Part shown: positions 54,406 to 62,491 of the stretch, piece after piece
Position numbering within the stretch: position 1 is the first letter of the stretch
How the letters are laid out: each line of letters opens with the position of its first letter
Assembly (NCBI RefSeq): GCF_029846235.1
Contig: NZ_JARVWP010000004.1
Location: forward strand, 248,001-312,000
Origin: Bradyrhizobium sp. CER78
GTDB taxonomy: Bacteria > Pseudomonadota > Alphaproteobacteria > Rhizobiales > Xanthobacteraceae
Reading direction: 5' to 3'
Length of the DNA: 64,000 nt
Made by a program: the position numbers and the translations under genes
The notes under the pieces: model-generated
Database searches by the model: none
Told to the model about the DNA's origin: nothing
The model's input: only the letters and a program-made list of their open reading frames with translations

Positions 54406-55332
54406 ATGGCCGTGGTGATCGCGGCGTTGTTGCCGGTGTTCCTGCTGATCGTGCTCGGTTTCGTCCTGAAGCGCACGCTGATGCGGCTCGACACGCAATG
54501 GCACGGGCTGGAGCAGCTCACTTACTACGTCCTGTTCCCGGTGCTGCTGGTGCAGACGCTGGTCAAGGCCGACCTGACCAAGGTACCGGTCGCTGGTGTC
54601 GGCGGCGCGCTGTTGCTCGCGGCGCTCGTGATGTGCCTGCTCTGTCTTGCGCTGCGGACCGCGCTCGCCCGGGCCGGCGTCGACGGCCCCGCCTTCACCT
54701 CGATCTTCCAGGGCGCGACGCGCTGGCAGACCTATGTCGCGCTGTCGGTGTCGCGCAATCTCTTTGGCAGCACTGGACTTGCGCTGGCCTCCGTTGCGAT
54801 GGTCGCCATCATCCCGCTGGTCAACGTCTTCAGCGTCGCCGTGCTGGCGAAATATGCCTCCTCGAAGAAGCGCTCTGCCGGCGCCATCGTGATGACGATC
54901 GTCAAGAACCCGCTGATCTGGGCCTGCGTGATCGGGCTCGTCATCAACGTCGCGCACATCCCGCTGCCGCAGATCTGGCACGATGTCGCCGACGCGCTCG
55001 GCGGCTCGTCGCTGGCGATCGGCCTGCTGGTAACCGGCGCCGGGCTGCATCTGGAAGGCATCTTCCGCCCCAGCCTCGCGGCCAGCATCGCGCTGGTGCT
55101 GAAGCTGGTCCTGATGCCCGTGCTCACCGTTGCGCTCGCGGTGTGGTTCGGCGTCACCGGCGCCAATCTTGCCATCGTCGCCGCCTGCGCCGCGGTGCCG
55201 ACCTCGCCGTCGGCCTATGTGCTGGCGCGCCAGATGGGCGGCGACGCCCCGCTGCTCGCCCAGATCATCACGCTGCAGACGATCCTCGCTGCGATCACGA
55301 TGCCGATCGTGATCGCAGCGGTCGGGCCCTAG
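54406..55332 (+). CDS. Auxin-efflux-carrier (AEC) family transporter
   Basis: 308 residues with about ten hydrophobic segments in two bundles around a central loop. LLPVFLLIVLGFVLKRTLMR and WHGLEQLTYYVLFPVLLVQT start the protein; the second half contains NPLIWACVIGLVINVAHIPL and PTSPSAYVLARQMGGDA. AEC proteins export carboxylates or auxin-like acids; the substrate is unknown. Its stop codon overlaps the stop codon of the large convergent gene, and a decayed copy of its last 108 bp lies at 58813-58902. Confidence 0.9.
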   Translation: MAVVIAALLPVFLLIVLGFVLKRTLMRLDTQWHGLEQLTYYVLFPVLLVQTLVKADLTKVPVAGVGGALLLAALVMCLLCLALRTALARAGVDGPAFTSIFQGATRWQTYVALSVSRNLFGSTGLALASVAMVAIIPLVNVFSVAVLAKYASSKKRSAGAIVMTIVKNPLIWACVIGLVINVAHIPLPQIWHDVADALGGSSLAIGLLVTGAGLHLEGIFRPSLAASIALVLKLVLMPVLTVALAVWFGVTGANLAIVAACAAVPTSPSAYVLARQMGGDAPLLAQIITLQTILAAITMPIVIAAVGP

Positions 55333-58300
55333 GCGTGTTGGGGCGGGGCTAGCGTCGTAACCAGATTGGGCTGGACCTGGACCGAGCTGCCGCCATGGCC
55401 GTCGCTGGAGACCGCGAAGGTTGAGGCCATGTAGTTGCCGAGCAGCGCAATCTGGGCCGTGTTCGCACCATCGGTGATGCTCAACGTCCCCTGCGAGCCA
55501 TCGCCGGAATAGCTCGCCTTGGTCGTCGAACCGAACCCGATGTCCCTGAGGTCCAGCGTATCGGTCCCGCTCATGCCGGCCACCGTGCCGCTGAAGCCGG
55601 CAAAATGGTCGATCTGCAAGGTCCCGGCATCGCCGGCAAAGATCGCATGCCCGGCATAGGCGTTGGCGAGCTCGACCGTCGTCCCCTGCGCGATCGTCAC
55701 GGGATCGACCACCGTGAACGACTGCCAGCCGGTTGCGGTCCCGTTGTTCAGGATCAGCTGCGCCCACAATGTATCGGTGTTGCCGGTCGTGCCCTCGTTG
55801 AACACCACGTTACCGACATTGGCCGGGCTGACGTCGATCGCATGGCCGCCGGTCTGCGTCACGTTGTTGACCACGAACTGGCCGGTGGCAGCCGTACCGT
55901 CAGAGTCCCACAGCTCGAGCTTCTGATAGCCGACGTTGCCGGGATCCGAGATCGTGACCAGGTTCGACAGCGCGATGGTCTGCCCCGGAGTTGCGGTCGT
56001 ATAATTGTGCACGGCCACCGTTGGGTTCGGCACCGTGACCGAGAACTGCTGCCAGCCGCTTGTCGTGCCGTTGCTCTCGACGAGCTGCGCCCACAGCGTG
56101 TCGGTGCCGGCGCCGGTGCCGGCATCGAAGACCACGGTGGCGCCGCTCGGCACGTTGATCGCATGGCCACCGGTCTGCGGCGTGCCGTTGATCAGGAACT
56201 CGCCGCCCGCGGCTGACCCGTTCGAGTCCCACAGCTGCAACTGGTACGTGGCATTGCTGGGATCGGAGACCGTCACCAGATTCGACAGCGCGATCTGCGC
56301 ACCAGCCGTGGCCCTGGACACACTGGTCGTGCTGAGCGTCGGGGTCGGCACCGTGACCGAGAACTGTCGCCAGCCGCTTGGCGTGCCGTTGCTCTGAATG
56401 AGCTGCGCCCACAGCGTGTCGGTGCCGGCGCCGGTACCGGCATCGAACACCACGGTGGCGCCGCTCGGCACGGTGATGGCATGGCCGCCGGTCTGCGGCG
56501 TACCGTTGATCAGGAACTCGCCGCCTGCGGCTGACCCGTTCGAGTCCCACAGCTGCAACTGGTACGTCGCATTGCTGGGATCGGAGACCGTCACCAGGTT
56601 CGACAGCGCGATCTGCGCGCCGGCCGTCGCATTGGACACGCTCGCCGTGCTGAGCGTCGGCGCCGGCACCGTGACGGTGAACGCCTGCCAGCCGCTTGGC
56701 GTACCGTTACTCTGAATGAGCTGCGCCCACAGCGTGTCGGTGCCGGGGCCGGTGCCGGCATCGAACGCCACGGTGGCGCCTGACGGCACGGTGATCGCAT
56801 GGCCACCGGTCTGCGGGGTGCCATTGATCAGGAACTCGCCGCCCGCGGCTGACCCGTTCGAATCCCACAGCTGCAACTGGTACGTGGCATTGCTGGGATC
56901 GGAGACCGTCACCAGGCTCGACAGCGCGATCTGCGCGCCGGCCGTAGCATTGGACACATTCATCGTGCTGAACGTCGGCGCTGCCACCGTGACCGTGAAC
57001 GGCTTCCAGCCACTGGGCGTGCCGTCGCTCTGAATCAGTTGTGCCCACAGCGTGTCGGTCCCTGAGCCGGTGCCGGCATCGAACGCCACGGTGGCGCCAG
57101 ACGGCACGGTGATCGCGTGGCCGCCGGTCTGCGGCGCGCCGTTGATCAGGAACTCGCCGCCCGCGGCTGACCCGTTCAAGTCCCACAGCTGCAGCTGGTA
57201 CGTGGCATTGCTGGGATCAGAGACCGTCACCAGGTTCGACAGCGCGATCTGCGCGCCGGCCGTCGCATTGGACACACTCATCGTGCTGAACGTCGGCGCT
57301 GCCACCGTGACCGTAAACGGCTGCCAGCCAGTTGTCGTGCCGTCCTTCTGAATGAGCTGCGCCCATAGCGTGTCGGTGCCCGAGCCGGTGCCAGCATCGA
57401 ACACCACGGTGGCGCCTGACGGCACGGTGATCGCATGGCCGCCGGTCTGCGGGGTGCCGTTGATCAGGAATTCCCCGCCCGCGGCGGTGCCGTTCGAATC
57501 CCACAGTTGCAGCGACTGGTAGCCGAGGTTGCTCGGGTCGCTGATCGTGACAAGGCTCGACAGGTTGATCGCCTGGCCGGCGGTCGCACTGGCGATGCTG
57601 TTCACGGCCAGGGTTGGAGGCGCGCGATAGACCGTCGCCGTGAAGTAATGCGGGACGCCGTGCGTGCCGTACAGGTTCACGGCGGAGTCGTAGTAAATTC
57701 CGATGAGGTCGCCGGCATCGTTGACGCGTTCGAGAAACGTGCCATTTGCACTCTGGCTCGCAGTCTGGGCAGCCCCCGGTTCATCGATCGTGGTATAGAC
57801 GCCGTTCAAATAGGTGAAGCCGTGGTAGACGCCCGCGGTCTGGTAATAGCCGACGACCTCCCCACTATTGTTCATCGACGTCGCGACGGTCGTCCCCGCA
57901 GTCGCGTTCGGATCAACGATGGAAACGAAGTTTCCGCCGGTATCGAGAAAATAGGTCGCGCTGGTGTTGCTGGTGAAGCGGCCGAGGATCTGGCCCGCAT
58001 TGTTGATCGACATCAGATACGTGTTGTTGCCGGTACTCGCAGCGGGGTCGTCGACCGTGACCACCGTGGGATTGACGGCGTTGGGATCGTAGAAGAAGCC
58101 GTGGCTGATGTTGCTGGAATCCGTGTAGTCGCCGACGATCTGATCGGAATTGTTGAGTGCGACAGCAGAACGATTGAAAAGCGGAGTGAGCAGGGTCGTC
58201 GCGCCGTTCGAATAGAGGAACGGAAAGAATCCGGCGTCATCCCGAAATGCCCCCAGGATCGTGCCGGAATCGTTCACCGCGTAGGCATAGGTGAAATTCG

Positions 58301-58622
58301 AGTACCCATTCGGCGGATTAGGAGCATTGGGCGGAATGGTCGGGCTGAAATCGCTCGCCGCGGGAGAGCTGCCGACATAGCCGATGAAATAGGGATCGTT
58401 GCTCTGTTGAGAAACGGTCCCAATCACCTCGCCCGCATTGTTGAGATAAATGCCAGACTGGGTGGTTTGGCCCGACGGGGCAGCGACGGTCGTCAACACA
58501 CCATTCGCGTAGACGCCGCCAAAGGAAAACAGCGCCACGTCTGCGTTGTTGAAGCCTGTCAGTTGGTAGTAGCCGGAGGTTTGGTAGCTCGAAAGAATGG
58601 TCGTGTACGTATACCCTGCCAT
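55329..58622 (-). CDS. Large secreted HAF-domain protein with six 106-residue repeats
   Basis: 1097 residues with no N-terminal signal peptide. Residues 1-335 are a HAF-type beta repeat region (ALNNSDQIVGDYTDSSNISH, SMNNSGEVVGYY, VNDAGDLIGIYY). Residues about 337-975 hold six tandem units near 106 residues, each with LWDSNGSAAGGEFLING and TDTLWAQLIQ. The C-terminal 120 residues (LANAYAGHAIFAGDAGTLQI, SGTDTLDLRDIG) look like the acidic, Gly/Asp-rich end of type I-secreted proteins. It is probably released or surface-bound. No transporter gene is next to it. It is convergent with the carrier gene and may be a later insertion. Confidence 0.85.
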   Translation of the reverse strand: MAGYTYTTILSSYQTSGYYQLTGFNNADVALFSFGGVYANGVLTTVAAPSGQTTQSGIYLNNAGEVIGTVSQQSNDPYFIGYVGSSPAASDFSPTIPPNAPNPPNGYSNFTYAYAVNDSGTILGAFRDDAGFFPFLYSNGATTLLTPLFNRSAVALNNSDQIVGDYTDSSNISHGFFYDPNAVNPTVVTVDDPAASTGNNTYLMSINNAGQILGRFTSNTSATYFLDTGGNFVSIVDPNATAGTTVATSMNNSGEVVGYYQTAGVYHGFTYLNGVYTTIDEPGAAQTASQSANGTFLERVNDAGDLIGIYYDSAVNLYGTHGVPHYFTATVYRAPPTLAVNSIASATAGQAINLSSLVTISDPSNLGYQSLQLWDSNGTAAGGEFLINGTPQTGGHAITVPSGATVVFDAGTGSGTDTLWAQLIQKDGTTTGWQPFTVTVAAPTFSTMSVSNATAGAQIALSNLVTVSDPSNATYQLQLWDLNGSAAGGEFLINGAPQTGGHAITVPSGATVAFDAGTGSGTDTLWAQLIQSDGTPSGWKPFTVTVAAPTFSTMNVSNATAGAQIALSSLVTVSDPSNATYQLQLWDSNGSAAGGEFLINGTPQTGGHAITVPSGATVAFDAGTGPGTDTLWAQLIQSNGTPSGWQAFTVTVPAPTLSTASVSNATAGAQIALSNLVTVSDPSNATYQLQLWDSNGSAAGGEFLINGTPQTGGHAITVPSGATVVFDAGTGAGTDTLWAQLIQSNGTPSGWRQFSVTVPTPTLSTTSVSRATAGAQIALSNLVTVSDPSNATYQLQLWDSNGSAAGGEFLINGTPQTGGHAINVPSGATVVFDAGTGAGTDTLWAQLVESNGTTSGWQQFSVTVPNPTVAVHNYTTATPGQTIALSNLVTISDPGNVGYQKLELWDSDGTAATGQFVVNNVTQTGGHAIDVSPANVGNVVFNEGTTGNTDTLWAQLILNNGTATGWQSFTVVDPVTIAQGTTVELANAYAGHAIFAGDAGTLQIDHFAGFSGTVAGMSGTDTLDLRDIGFGSTTKASYSGDGSQGTLSITDGANTAQIALLGNYMASTFAVSSDGHGGSSVQVQPNLVTTLAPPQHA
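55700..57614 (-). repeat. Six tandem 318-bp coding repeats
   Basis: Six units of about 318 bp (106 codons) inside the large secreted protein. Units 2-5 are near-identical at the DNA level over long stretches, while the first and last are divergent. Such arrays change copy number by unequal recombination. The unit core reads GGHAITVPSGATVVFDAGTG with small changes between copies. Confidence 0.88.
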
Positions 58623-58752
58623 CTGCCCCTACTCTTCAAAATGGAGGGGTCTTCACCGCCGCTGCGGCGAGAACCCGTTTGAAAAAAGCGCTCACGGAAT
58701 CGTCATTGACGCGTGAAATTGTCGCGCAATATGAATCAATGTCTACCCTTTA

Positions 58753-58776
58753 TGTGACTTAGTTGCAACAGTCACA
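58753..58776. promoter_or_regulatory. Inverted repeat TGTGACT-N10-AGTCACA upstream of the large secreted gene
   Basis: TGTGACT (58753-58759) and AGTCACA (58770-58776) are perfect 7-bp inverted copies in an AT-rich stretch 131 bp before the start codon, extended outward imperfectly by TA/TA. A regulator site is plausible but cannot be named. Confidence 0.4.
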
Positions 58777-58812
58777 CATAATCTCACACTTTAGCACAAT
58801 GAACTTCGGCCG

Positions 58813-58902
58813 CTGCTGGTATGCCAGATGGGCAGCCACGCCCCTGCTCGCCCAGGTCCTTGCCGCTGCGGATCATGCTGATCGCGGCGATCAGGTCGGG
58901 CC
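58813..58902 (+). pseudogene. Decayed copy of the 3' end of the AEC carrier gene
   Basis: This stretch aligns with the last 108 bp of the carrier gene (55221-55328): GCCAGATGGGC-GC-ACGCCC, CTGCTCGCCCAG, CGCTGCG-ATCA and a final GTCGGGCC all match in order, with gaps and frameshifts. It has no start and no open frame matching the carrier. The two copies flank the large secreted gene in direct orientation. Confidence 0.65.
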
Positions 58903-58921
58903 GCAGGCTTACCCGCGGGCA

Positions 58922-59503
58922 TCACCACTCCGGCTGTGGACTCCCTGCCCGCCACGGCGCGATCGGCTGGAACAACAGGCGCCCGACGAGCTTCAGGCTC
59001 GGAATGACCGAGTAGAAGGCAAGCGCGCCGATCACGAACCCGATCAGCACGGAGAATGTTTGCGTCCGAATGGTCGGATAGAACACGACCAGGAGAAGCA
59101 CGACTTCCGCGAAGTAGAGCGGCACCGACGAAAGCCCCGGATTGGGCCGAAAGCCCGCATTGTTGAGCGCGATGTGCGAGAACCAGCCGTCCGACAGCCG
59201 GCACCCGATGATTGCGCCGAGGCAGCCGAACGCAAGCGGCGTTTGCCAGAGCACCGTACCGGCAATGCCGAGCAGCCCGACGATCCACAGCGCGATGGTC
59301 AGACCGCCGAAGAACGAGATCTGACCGAAAGCATCGGGTATCTTCACCCCGGCGATCGCGCCGAAGTAGCGCCACAGCCGGCCTTTGCGCTCCTGCAACG
59401 AATGCAGCAGCGTCAACGCCAGGTCGATGATCTGCAAGACCGCTAAGGCAACGACCGTAGCGCTTGAACCAAGTATCCAGATGTTCTGCAAATTCTCGTC
59501 CAT
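58922..59503 (-). CDS. Integral membrane protein, unknown function
   Basis: 193 residues from the ATG at 59503, which has AGGGTG 6 bases upstream; ATGs at 59509 and 59665 are in frame. About five hydrophobic segments, including WILGSSATVVALAVLQIIDL and SVPLYFAEVVLLLVVFYP, with a loop WFSHIALNNAGFRPNPG that recalls HXXEE-type or related small membrane families, though the defining motif is not present. No function is assigned. Confidence 0.65.
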   Translation of the reverse strand: MDENLQNIWILGSSATVVALAVLQIIDLALTLLHSLQERKGRLWRYFGAIAGVKIPDAFGQISFFGGLTIALWIVGLLGIAGTVLWQTPLAFGCLGAIIGCRLSDGWFSHIALNNAGFRPNPGLSSVPLYFAEVVLLLVVFYPTIRTQTFSVLIGFVIGALAFYSVIPSLKLVGRLLFQPIAPWRAGSPQPEW

Positions 59504-59768
59504 CTGCATCACCCTGCGAAAGAGCCAAGTGAAGGATAAGAATCGCGGCGTGTCGCCGAGCCATCCGCCGCGCGGTAGTTGGACAACGTAGCGCGAAGCC
59601 TCGCGTGGAGTTTGGATTTTGTGAAGGTCCGAAACGGTCATCAACCGGTTCGATCGGGCCACCATTGGTCGCCGGGAGCGCTGTCCTGATCAGGACGTGC
59701 AGCTACAAAATAGGACGCGCGCGAGTTGCAGGAATCAGCAATGATCGTTCCGGTACGGAGCGTGACCG

Positions 59769-59954
59769 ATGCGTGCCAACAGATTCAAGAGCTGGACCGA
59801 GAACGAAGAGCGCCTGCTGGTTGCGCTGCACGAATCCGGGATGAACCACCGGCTGATCGCGCTCAAGCTGCGCCGGACCGAGGCCGGGGTCGATAACCGG
59901 CTCGCGCAAATCATCCACCGGCCGAGACCAGTTGAGGACGCGTCTCGCGCCTGA
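59769..59954 (+). CDS. Small SANT/Myb-like protein
   Basis: 61 residues. The core RFKSWTENEERLLVALHESG, then MNHRLIALKLRRTEAGVDNR, has the spacing of a three-helix Myb/SANT DNA-binding unit with Trp in the first helix. I recall similar short proteins in several copies in Bradyrhizobium genomes. A DNA-binding role is possible but unproven. It stands alone, convergent with the ABC binding protein. Confidence 0.65.
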   Translation: MRANRFKSWTENEERLLVALHESGMNHRLIALKLRRTEAGVDNRLAQIIHRPRPVEDASRA

Positions 59955-59979
59955 CCATCGTCGCGCTGCCCGGTGACAG

Positions 59980-61191
59980 CTATTTGCTGCGCGCGTCGGT
60001 GAACGCCGTATCGAGCACATCGCCGATCGGCTGCCAGCTGCGGCCGTCGAATTGAAGCAACCGCAATTGCTCGACCGGTCGAAAGTGACCGGTGTTGATC
60101 CTGATGCCCGGGAGCAAGGCGGATGCCTGATAATCCCTGATCGCCGCCGCCTGCTTCATGACGTTTTCGCGCGACAGATCGTTGCCGCATTGCTTGAGCA
60201 CCTGGACCATCGTTTCGGCGGCAGCATAGCCGTAGACGGCGGCAGCGTCGTCCTTGCCGCCGGCTTTGGTATATTTGTCCAGGAAGCTGTGCCAGGCGCC
60301 CTGATCTTCCCTCCAGGCCGGATCGCTCGCATCCTTCAGGAAGGTGGCGGTGATGACGCCGGTCGCATTCTCCGTGCCGGCCGGCTTGAGCACCGTCTCG
60401 ATCGATGCCGCCATCTGGTTCAAGACAAATACCGGCCGCCAGCCATGATCGGCCGCCGCCCGGATCACCTTGGCAGCATTTTCCGGCACGCCGGCAAACA
60501 CGAAGACCTCGGCGCCCGATTGCTTCAGGATCGATATGTGGCCGTCCAGATGCTGATCGTCGACGTCATAGGCGATGTCGACCCTGATGTTGTGGGCGAC
60601 GTCGCCCAGCCCTTGCACCAGCCCCTTGAACAATTCACGGCCGAACTGGTCATTCTCCCAAAGCGCCACGATCTTCTTTCCGGGATAGAAGGCCTGGATG
60701 TAGTTGGCGTAGATCCGCCCCTCCTCGCGGTATGAAGGCTGCCAGCCCATGGTCCACGGATAGGCCGACGGCTCGCTGAAGTCCTGATCGCCGGAGGCGA
60801 CGAAAAGCTGGGGGACCTGCCGTTCGTTGAGATACTTCCGCACGGCGAGATTGTCCGGCGTCCCGAACGAACCGAACATCAGGAGCACATTGTCGGTCTC
60901 GACCAGAATGCGCGTGAGGTCCATGGCATTGGAAGCATCGGACAGATCGTCGTAGGACATGAAGCGGATCTTGCGGCCGCCAACTCCACCGCGTTCGTTG
61001 ATCATGTCGAAATAAGCAGCTTCCGCCTTGCCGATCTGGCCGAAGATCTCCAGCGTGCCGCTATACGGCATGAGATTGCCGATCCGGATTTCGGTATCGG
61101 TGACGCCCTGGTCGCGCACCTGCTGCGTGATGGCGCCGAGCGACACCAGCGCGACGACGCCGGCCAAAAAAGTTCGGAATAACGTAGCCAT
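59980..61191 (-). CDS. ABC transporter substrate-binding protein, branched-chain amino acid/amide type
   Basis: 403 residues from the ATG at 61191 (an upstream ATG at 61254 is possible). Residues 1-23 are a signal peptide (ATLFRTFLAGVVALVSLGAI). The periplasmic type I binding fold starts VTDTEIRIGNLMPYSGTLEI and continues KIRFMSYDDLSDASNAMDLT and ENDQFGRELFKGLVQGLG, the LivK/Peripla_BP_6 pattern. No permease or ATPase gene lies nearby, so it is an orphan binding protein sharing a transporter, or a sensor. The ligand is unknown. Confidence 0.88.
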   Translation of the reverse strand: MATLFRTFLAGVVALVSLGAITQQVRDQGVTDTEIRIGNLMPYSGTLEIFGQIGKAEAAYFDMINERGGVGGRKIRFMSYDDLSDASNAMDLTRILVETDNVLLMFGSFGTPDNLAVRKYLNERQVPQLFVASGDQDFSEPSAYPWTMGWQPSYREEGRIYANYIQAFYPGKKIVALWENDQFGRELFKGLVQGLGDVAHNIRVDIAYDVDDQHLDGHISILKQSGAEVFVFAGVPENAAKVIRAAADHGWRPVFVLNQMAASIETVLKPAGTENATGVITATFLKDASDPAWREDQGAWHSFLDKYTKAGGKDDAAAVYGYAAAETMVQVLKQCGNDLSRENVMKQAAAIRDYQASALLPGIRINTGHFRPVEQLRLLQFDGRSWQPIGDVLDTAFTDARSK

Positions 61192-61331
61192 GGGAAGAGC
61201 TCGCACGACGGCAGCCGCCGCTGCCTGGTTTCCATCCGGCCCGCGCTCGTTCATTGATTTAGATCATAGCACTTTGACCCGATCGCCACCTAGCGTGGAT
61301 ATCTGTGGCCGTAGACCGAAAGTACGCGCGC

Positions 61332-61575
61332 CTACGCGACTGGCTTAGTTTCTGGCCAGATTACCAAGTCGGAAGTTGCGGCGCGCGTTGAAATGAGATG
61401 GGAGGGAGCGTTCGCTCGTCGAGGGGATGCCATGGTCGAGGAACTCTTTGGCTTGATAGAAGAATATCCAACCATACGGCTTCGTGATCGTGGCTTCGCG
61501 CACAATGCGAGCTCGCCCCTCGCAACAAATGTCCACCCACGCAATTGCTAGTGCAGCCGCCTGATCGAAATCCAT
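61332..61575 (-). pseudogene. Imm35/YrhB-like immunity-type gene, probably frameshifted
   Basis: A 76-codon frame (61345-61575) begins MDFDQAAALAIAWVDICCEG and contains TKPYGWIFFYQAKEFLDHG, the core of the YrhB/Imm35 family (fGWvFFYqsk). The next expected motif, a GNAP-like strand, is found in the adjacent frame as RRANAPSHLISTRAATSDL, ending at 61332. A single-base shift around 61430-61440 would explain this. No toxin gene is next to it. Confidence 0.5.
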
Positions 61576-61707
61576 CGCGTCAGTGTTCCAAGGACCTTGA
61601 GAACGTCTGTCACGCTCAGGATATGGTCCGAGCGCAAAAGCACGATTGACCGAATGGCCTTAGGAACACAAGGCTGTGACATCTTTCGTGCAGAGAAAGT
61701 GACCAGC

Positions 61708-62481
61708 CTACTGCCCCGCCAGCCACCAGGTCTGGATCGTCGCCGCCAAATTATTCAGCCCATGCAGCAGGATGGTCAGCCAGGTCGAGCCGGTGCGGAA
61801 ACGCAGATAGCCGAACAGGAGGCCGATCGTCAGCACCTGGCAGAGAAAGAACCAGTCGTACTGCAGGTGCATGATCGTCCAGACCAGCGATGACAGCAGG
61901 ATCGCGCCATACGGGCCGAGCGCGGATTCCGACCAGCCGCGATAGAGCCAGCCGCGCGCGAACAGTTCCTCCCAGAGCGGCGCAGCCACGGCGAAGGCGA
62001 TCACCAGAAGCCACAGCGCGCTGTGCTCCTGCGCCGATTTCAGCACGTCGCCCATGAAGCCCGGCGTCACCTCGCGGCCGGCGGCGCGGGACACCATGTC
62101 CCAGGCGCCGACCAGCACGATGAGCGAGACGATACCGATGATCACGTTCTTCCACGACGTCCCGCGCAGCCCGAGGTAATCGGCGAACGAGATCCGGGTC
62201 CGGCGGATCGCGAACCACAGCACCAGCAGCACCATCGGCAGGCCGGCGAGGACCGAGAGCGAGATCGTCAGGCCGTCGGCAACCACATGGGTGATGCCGG
62301 CGGCCGACAATTCGCCGCCCTGCGCGATGATGCGATAGACGATGACGGCGACCTGGCCGAGGAACATCGCGGCGAAGATCAAAAAGCCCCACAGCGCGGT
62401 GCCCCAGAACTTCCAGACCCGCGGGGGACGTGGCGCCGGATCGATAGCGGCCGGTGGAGTGTCGGGATTGAGTGCGTCCAT
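61708..62481 (-). CDS. CPBP-family intramembrane metalloprotease
   Basis: 257 residues with about eight hydrophobic segments. The CAAX-prenyl-protease/bacteriocin-processing (CPBP, Abi) motifs are all there: EELFARG at 171-177, His205 in IMHLQYDW and His240 in LLHGLNN. It should be a membrane protease with a Glu/His metal site. Its substrate is unknown; homologues mature peptides or give phage or bacteriocin protection. It starts 10 bp after the acyl-CoA dehydrogenase stop, so they may be co-transcribed. Confidence 0.92.
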   Translation of the reverse strand: MDALNPDTPPAAIDPAPRPPRVWKFWGTALWGFLIFAAMFLGQVAVIVYRIIAQGGELSAAGITHVVADGLTISLSVLAGLPMVLLVLWFAIRRTRISFADYLGLRGTSWKNVIIGIVSLIVLVGAWDMVSRAAGREVTPGFMGDVLKSAQEHSALWLLVIAFAVAAPLWEELFARGWLYRGWSESALGPYGAILLSSLVWTIMHLQYDWFFLCQVLTIGLLFGYLRFRTGSTWLTILLHGLNNLAATIQTWWLAGQ

Positions 62482-62491
62482 CAGTAAACCT

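Noticed and set aside
55329..58622. Possible CRISPR array because of regular repeats
   Set aside because: The repeats are 318 bp, contiguous and in one coding frame; there are no short repeats with unique spacers.
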